Part shown: one piece after another, positions 6,694 to 9,027 of the stretch
Position numbering within the stretch: position 1 is the stretch's first letter
How the letters are laid out: each line of letters opens with the position of its first letter
NCBI GenBank assembly: GCA_947174225.1
Contig: CAMWIF010000087.1
Location: 1-9,027, forward strand
Direction: 5' to 3'
Origin: an uncultured Porphyromonadaceae bacterium
GTDB taxonomy: Bacteria; Bacteroidota; Bacteroidia; Bacteroidales; Muribaculaceae
Length of the DNA: 9,027 nucleotides
Notes under the pieces: model-generated
Seen by the model: only the letters and a program-made list of their open reading frames with translations
Databases searched by the model: none
What the model was told of the DNA's origin: nothing
Program-made: the position numbers and the translations under genes

Positions 6694-7952
6694 CTTTAAC
6701 CACTGCTATAATAGTAACTGTGATCGCTTTGATACTCTCAGGCCTTTTCTCAGGCTCGGAGATAGCTTTTGTGCAGTCGAGTAAGGTGAGGATGGAGATT
6801 GATGCAGCTCGAGGTGGTATAATCGATCGCATCATCCGTGGTTTTTCACGCCATGAGGAGATGTTTATCTCCACGTTATTGGTGGGCAATAATGTGGTGC
6901 TGGTGATCTATGGTATCGCTTTTTCGGTGATTATAAACCCCATATTGGAAAGGTGGCTCCCCTCGGAGGGTTTGGTGCTGGTGTGTAATACGCTTCTTTC
7001 CACCGGGTTGGTGCTGATTACGGGTGAGTTTATGCCCAAGACGGCATTTAGGATTAACCCTAATCTTATGCTCAGGCTTTTTGCCCTTCCTTTGTATCTT
7101 ATCTATTTGGTGCTTTATCCTGTAGCTCTTCTTGTGTCGGGCATTTCCTCCGCTCTGATGAAATTGTTTGGATTAAAGAAAGAGGAAGAAACCTCAGAGC
7201 AGCTTACAATTGAGGAACTGGACGATTATCTTCAGAAACAGCTTCATGATACGGCAAACCGCGATATGGTGGAGAATGAGGTGAAGATTTTCCGAAATGC
7301 CATAGACTTTAAGGATACCGAGATGGGAGAGTGCATGATTCCACGCAATGAGATTGTAGCGGTAGGAATCGATAATATAAACAGAGAGGAGCTGATTCGT
7401 AAATTTATAGCTACCGGACTTTCCAAGATAGTAGTATTCAAAGAAGATATAGACGATGTATTGGGCTACATACACATATCAGAGCTGTTTAACGTCAATG
7501 AAGATTGGAAGGATCATCTGAAACCTGTTATTTTTACGCCTGAGACAATGTTAGCCAACAAGATGATGAGGCGTATGCTGGCTGAGAAGCGTTCTATGGC
7601 AATAGTCGTAGATGAGTTTGGGGGTACAGCCGGGCTTGCCACTTTGGAGGATCTGGTAGAAGAGATTTTCGGAGAAATTGAAGATGAGCATGATAGAAAA
7701 CGTCTGTTGGCACGGGAAGTCGCTCCTGGTGAATACGAGTTTTCTGGACGTGCTGAGATTGAATATATTAATGAGGAATTCGGTTTGGATCTGAAAGAAT
7801 CAGACACTTACCACACTTTGGGAGGCTACATATTGGAGAATTTGGGTGCTTTACCTGCTCAGGGAGATAGCTTTGAGATAGGCAACCTAAAGTTCAATAT
7901 TTTGCGAATGTCAGCCACTCGTATTGAGCTGGTGAAGGTGACAAAGGTGTGA
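6690..7952 (+). CDS. DUF21/CNNM - CBS pair - CorC_HlyC membrane protein (GldE-like hemolysin-family protein)
   Basis: This 420-residue protein has the full CorC/HlyC architecture. An N-terminal DUF21 (CNNM) membrane domain covers about 1-165, with SGLFSGSEIAF at 17-27 and the conserved GEFMPKT at 112-118. A pair of CBS domains covers about 210-330, beginning MIPRNEIVAV and ending with the signature VVDEFGGTAGLATLEDLVEE (306-325). A C-terminal CorC_HlyC domain covers about 340-417. Characterised relatives are Mg2+/Co2+ export or homeostasis proteins, with adenine nucleotide binding by the CBS pair. In gliding Bacteroidetes the related GldE supports GldD function, but no gliding genes are seen here. 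The old name hemolysin is historical. The start overlaps the lptC stop (ATGA), so it is in the same operon. No clear terminator follows within the next 150 nt. Confidence 0.92.
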   Translation: MTLTTAIIVTVIALILSGLFSGSEIAFVQSSKVRMEIDAARGGIIDRIIRGFSRHEEMFISTLLVGNNVVLVIYGIAFSVIINPILERWLPSEGLVLVCNTLLSTGLVLITGEFMPKTAFRINPNLMLRLFALPLYLIYLVLYPVALLVSGISSALMKLFGLKKEEETSEQLTIEELDDYLQKQLHDTANRDMVENEVKIFRNAIDFKDTEMGECMIPRNEIVAVGIDNINREELIRKFIATGLSKIVVFKEDIDDVLGYIHISELFNVNEDWKDHLKPVIFTPETMLANKMMRRMLAEKRSMAIVVDEFGGTAGLATLEDLVEEIFGEIEDEHDRKRLLAREVAPGEYEFSGRAEIEYINEEFGLDLKESDTYHTLGGYILENLGALPAQGDSFEIGNLKFNILRMSATRIELVKVTKV

Positions 7953-8153
7953 GGAGATATAGGTATAATGATTAGGGATAGATGGGGTGCTCAGATTTGA
8001 TGTGAATTCGGCGAATAGAGCAATGGTGCAGAGGAATGTGGAGGTAGAGGATTAGAGAAGGGAAATATGTGATGATTTCAAGAGTTTTGTCAGAGATAAA
8101 AAGTGGTATTGAGTACGATAAATAAAATTATTTGAAGATTTATGTCTTTTTTC

Positions 8154-8184
8154 TTGCAAAGAACAAAACAAATCGTTACCTTTG
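8154..8184 (+). promoter_or_regulatory. Bacteroidetes primary-sigma promoter driving the second ECF sigma gene
   Basis: TTGC at 8154-8157 (-33), a 19-nt spacer and TACCTTTG at 8177-8184 (-7, exact TAnnTTTG) form the clearest promoter in the window. Transcription would start near 8190, giving a leader of about 44 nt that is A-rich before the ATG at 8234. The two elements also sit in a 7-bp inverted repeat, TGCAAAG (8155-8161) and CTTTGCA (8180-8186), 18 nt apart. Its position shows that the longer reading frame starting at TTG 8132 cannot be the true start. Confidence 0.75.
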
Positions 8185-8233
8185 CACTACAGTTAACAAC
8201 TACAGTATAGAAATTATAAAAACTAAAACATCA

Positions 8234-8740
8234 ATGAGCGGCAAGTCCACTTTTAAAACGTCGGTACTTGGGATGCAGTCAAATCTCCTATCGTTCGCTA
8301 TGAAACTTACGTTGAATAGGGATGAGGCTCAGGACTTGGTGCAGGACACCACTCTGAAGGCATTGAACAACGAAGAAAAGTTCGTTGACAATACTAACTT
8401 CAAGGGTTGGATGCTTACAATCATGCGTAATATCTTCATCAATAATTACAGGAAGACTTCGCGTGAGAACACCATGGTTGATTCCTCAGAAGATTTGTAC
8501 CATCTTAACTTGAAGCAGGACTCAGGTTTTGAGACTCCTGACGGCGCCTATGCTGTAGGTGAGATTTCAACAATAATCTCAGGTTTCCCCGCCGACTATC
8601 GCGAACCTTTTAATCTACATGTTGCAGGTTATAAGTATGAGGAAATTGCTGAAAAGCTTGATATGCCTTTGGGCACTGTCAAAAGCAGGATTTTCTTCAC
8701 ACGCAAACGTCTACGTGAAATCCTCAAAGATTACCGTTGA
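8234..8740 (+). CDS. ECF-type RNA polymerase sigma factor (paralogue 2)
   Basis: A second 168-residue ECF sigma factor. Region 2 includes AQDLVQDTTLK (32-42) and FKGWMLTIMRNIFINNYR (56-73). Region 4 includes YEEIAEKLDMPLGTVKSRIF (135-154), a helix-turn-helix for -35 recognition. The first two residues after Met differ from paralogue 1, but from residue 6 to the shared C-terminal LKDYR the two align without a gap. The inter-domain linker SEDLYHLNL (85-93) is identical in both. Start at 8234: the frame stays open back to TTG 8132, but a canonical promoter lies inside that extension. The gene is monocistronic by layout, with its own promoter, no anti-sigma gene and an intrinsic terminator 75 nt downstream. 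Likely control is therefore transcriptional or by an unlinked partner. Regulon not deducible here. Confidence 0.93.
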   Translation: MSGKSTFKTSVLGMQSNLLSFAMKLTLNRDEAQDLVQDTTLKALNNEEKFVDNTNFKGWMLTIMRNIFINNYRKTSRENTMVDSSEDLYHLNLKQDSGFETPDGAYAVGEISTIISGFPADYREPFNLHVAGYKYEEIAEKLDMPLGTVKSRIFFTRKRLREILKDYR

Positions 8741-8764
8741 ATGAGGCAGCATACTTAAGCAGTC

Positions 8765-8792
8765 GGTTGTTCAAGGATTTTTCTGATCAACC
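8765..8792 (+). other. Hairpin in the 3' untranslated region of the second sigma gene
   Basis: GGTTGTTCA (8765-8773) pairs with TGATCAACC (8784-8792) with a single T-T mismatch and a 10-nt loop. It lies between the sigma stop codon and the terminator, so the transcript would end in two consecutive hairpins. It may protect the 3' end from exonucleases; no specific function is evident. Confidence 0.4.
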
Positions 8793-8815
8793 ACCCCACT
8801 GAGAATGCATGGAAT

Positions 8816-8844
8816 AAGCCCTGAGATTCGTCTCAGGGCTTTTT
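8816..8844 (+). terminator. Intrinsic terminator of the second ECF sigma gene
   Basis: AAGCCCTGAGA (8816-8826) and TCTCAGGGCTT (8831-8841) form a perfect 11-bp stem closed by a TTCG tetraloop, with the stem running straight into five T residues (8840-8844). This is the strongest terminator in the window and lies about 75 nt after the sigma stop codon. Confidence 0.92.
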
Positions 8845-8930
8845 CTGTATATGGTAATCTGTATTTTTTAGGAGTGAAATGGGAAAATTTAGAGTTAAAA
8901 TGGCTTGCAGCGCGAAAAATCCCATTGTAT

Positions 8931-8969
8931 TAACGTTCAGAATAACGTCATTGTTCACTGTGTTAACGT
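8931..8969. repeat. Three TAACGT boxes, candidate operator array
   Basis: TAACGT occurs at 8931-8936, 8943-8948 and 8964-8969, with start-to-start spacings of 12 and 21 nt, close to one and two helical turns. The first and third copies extend to TTAACGT. They lie after the sigma terminator in a gene-free edge, in the right place for control of a gene that begins right of the window. This may be a transcription-factor binding array; no factor is identified. Confidence 0.4.
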
Positions 8970-9027
8970 AATGAAACATATTTTAACTTTTATTGATTAG
9001 GCTAATTGACAGATGTTTGCGAGAAAA

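Noticed and set aside
8006..8016. Palindrome ATTCG-G-CGAAT upstream of the second sigma gene
   Set aside because: Arms of only 5 bp, a single copy and a distance of about 140 nt from the promoter make chance the simplest explanation.
8132..8233. N-terminal extension of the second sigma factor from TTG 8132
   Set aside because: The extension spans a canonical -33/-7 promoter and has no match to paralogue 1, which aligns from the ATG at 8234 with identical total length.
9013..9027. ATG opening a frame (MFARK) at the right edge
   Set aside because: Five codons are too few to support a gene, although the position after the TAACGT boxes would suit one.
1..9027. Mobile elements, CRISPR arrays, tRNA or rRNA genes
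   Set aside because: No transposase or integrase motifs, no regularly spaced repeat arrays and no tRNA-like cloverleaf or rRNA segment were seen on either strand.

Overview
This window reads as chromosomal DNA of a gut-type Bacteroidales bacterium, with a Muribaculaceae-like relative as the best guess. Three things point there. The gene set fits: a Bacteroidetes-style LptC, an outer-membrane protein ending in an aromatic-rich terminal strand, a GldE/CorC-like CBS protein, and short ECF sigma factors without an adjacent anti-sigma gene. Start codons mostly follow A-rich leaders rather than Shine-Dalgarno sites. One clear promoter has the Bacteroides -33/-7 form (TTGC, 19 nt, TAnnTTTG). The genus assignment is inference.

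Layout. At 1-226 there is the terminator of an off-window gene and a candidate promoter and leader. Next comes a plus-strand pair, myo-inositol-1-phosphate synthase (227-1555) and trmD (1570-2244), closed by a strong bidirectional terminator (2283-2308). A minus-strand ECF sigma factor (2379-2885) runs convergently toward it. A 364-nt gene-free stretch with a G-rich plus strand follows. Then comes a tight plus-strand cluster of six genes at 3250-7952: an FtsB/DivIC-like divisome protein, a four-helix membrane protein of unknown function, coaX, an outer-membrane beta-barrel candidate, lptC, and a DUF21-CBS-CorC_HlyC membrane protein. Spacings are 63, -4, 18, 1 and -4 nt. A second ECF sigma factor (8234-8740), 64 percent identical to the first over its full length without gaps, follows with its own promoter and a textbook terminator. 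The right edge carries three TAACGT boxes, probably belonging to an off-window gene.

How the genes fit together. The six-gene cluster is largely about the cell envelope: septum formation, LPS transport, an outer-membrane protein and a membrane CBS protein, with CoA cofactor synthesis (coaX) embedded in it. The inositol phosphate synthase supplies the head-group precursor for the inositol lipids known from gut Bacteroidetes. The two related sigma factors bracket the envelope cluster; whether either regulates it cannot be read from the sequence.

Most of the window is ordinary housekeeping DNA. I do not see a convincing undescribed defence, mobile or biosynthetic system. The points most worth a second look are the paralogous sigma pair, the unknown four-helix protein inside a conserved-looking envelope operon, and the TAACGT box array.
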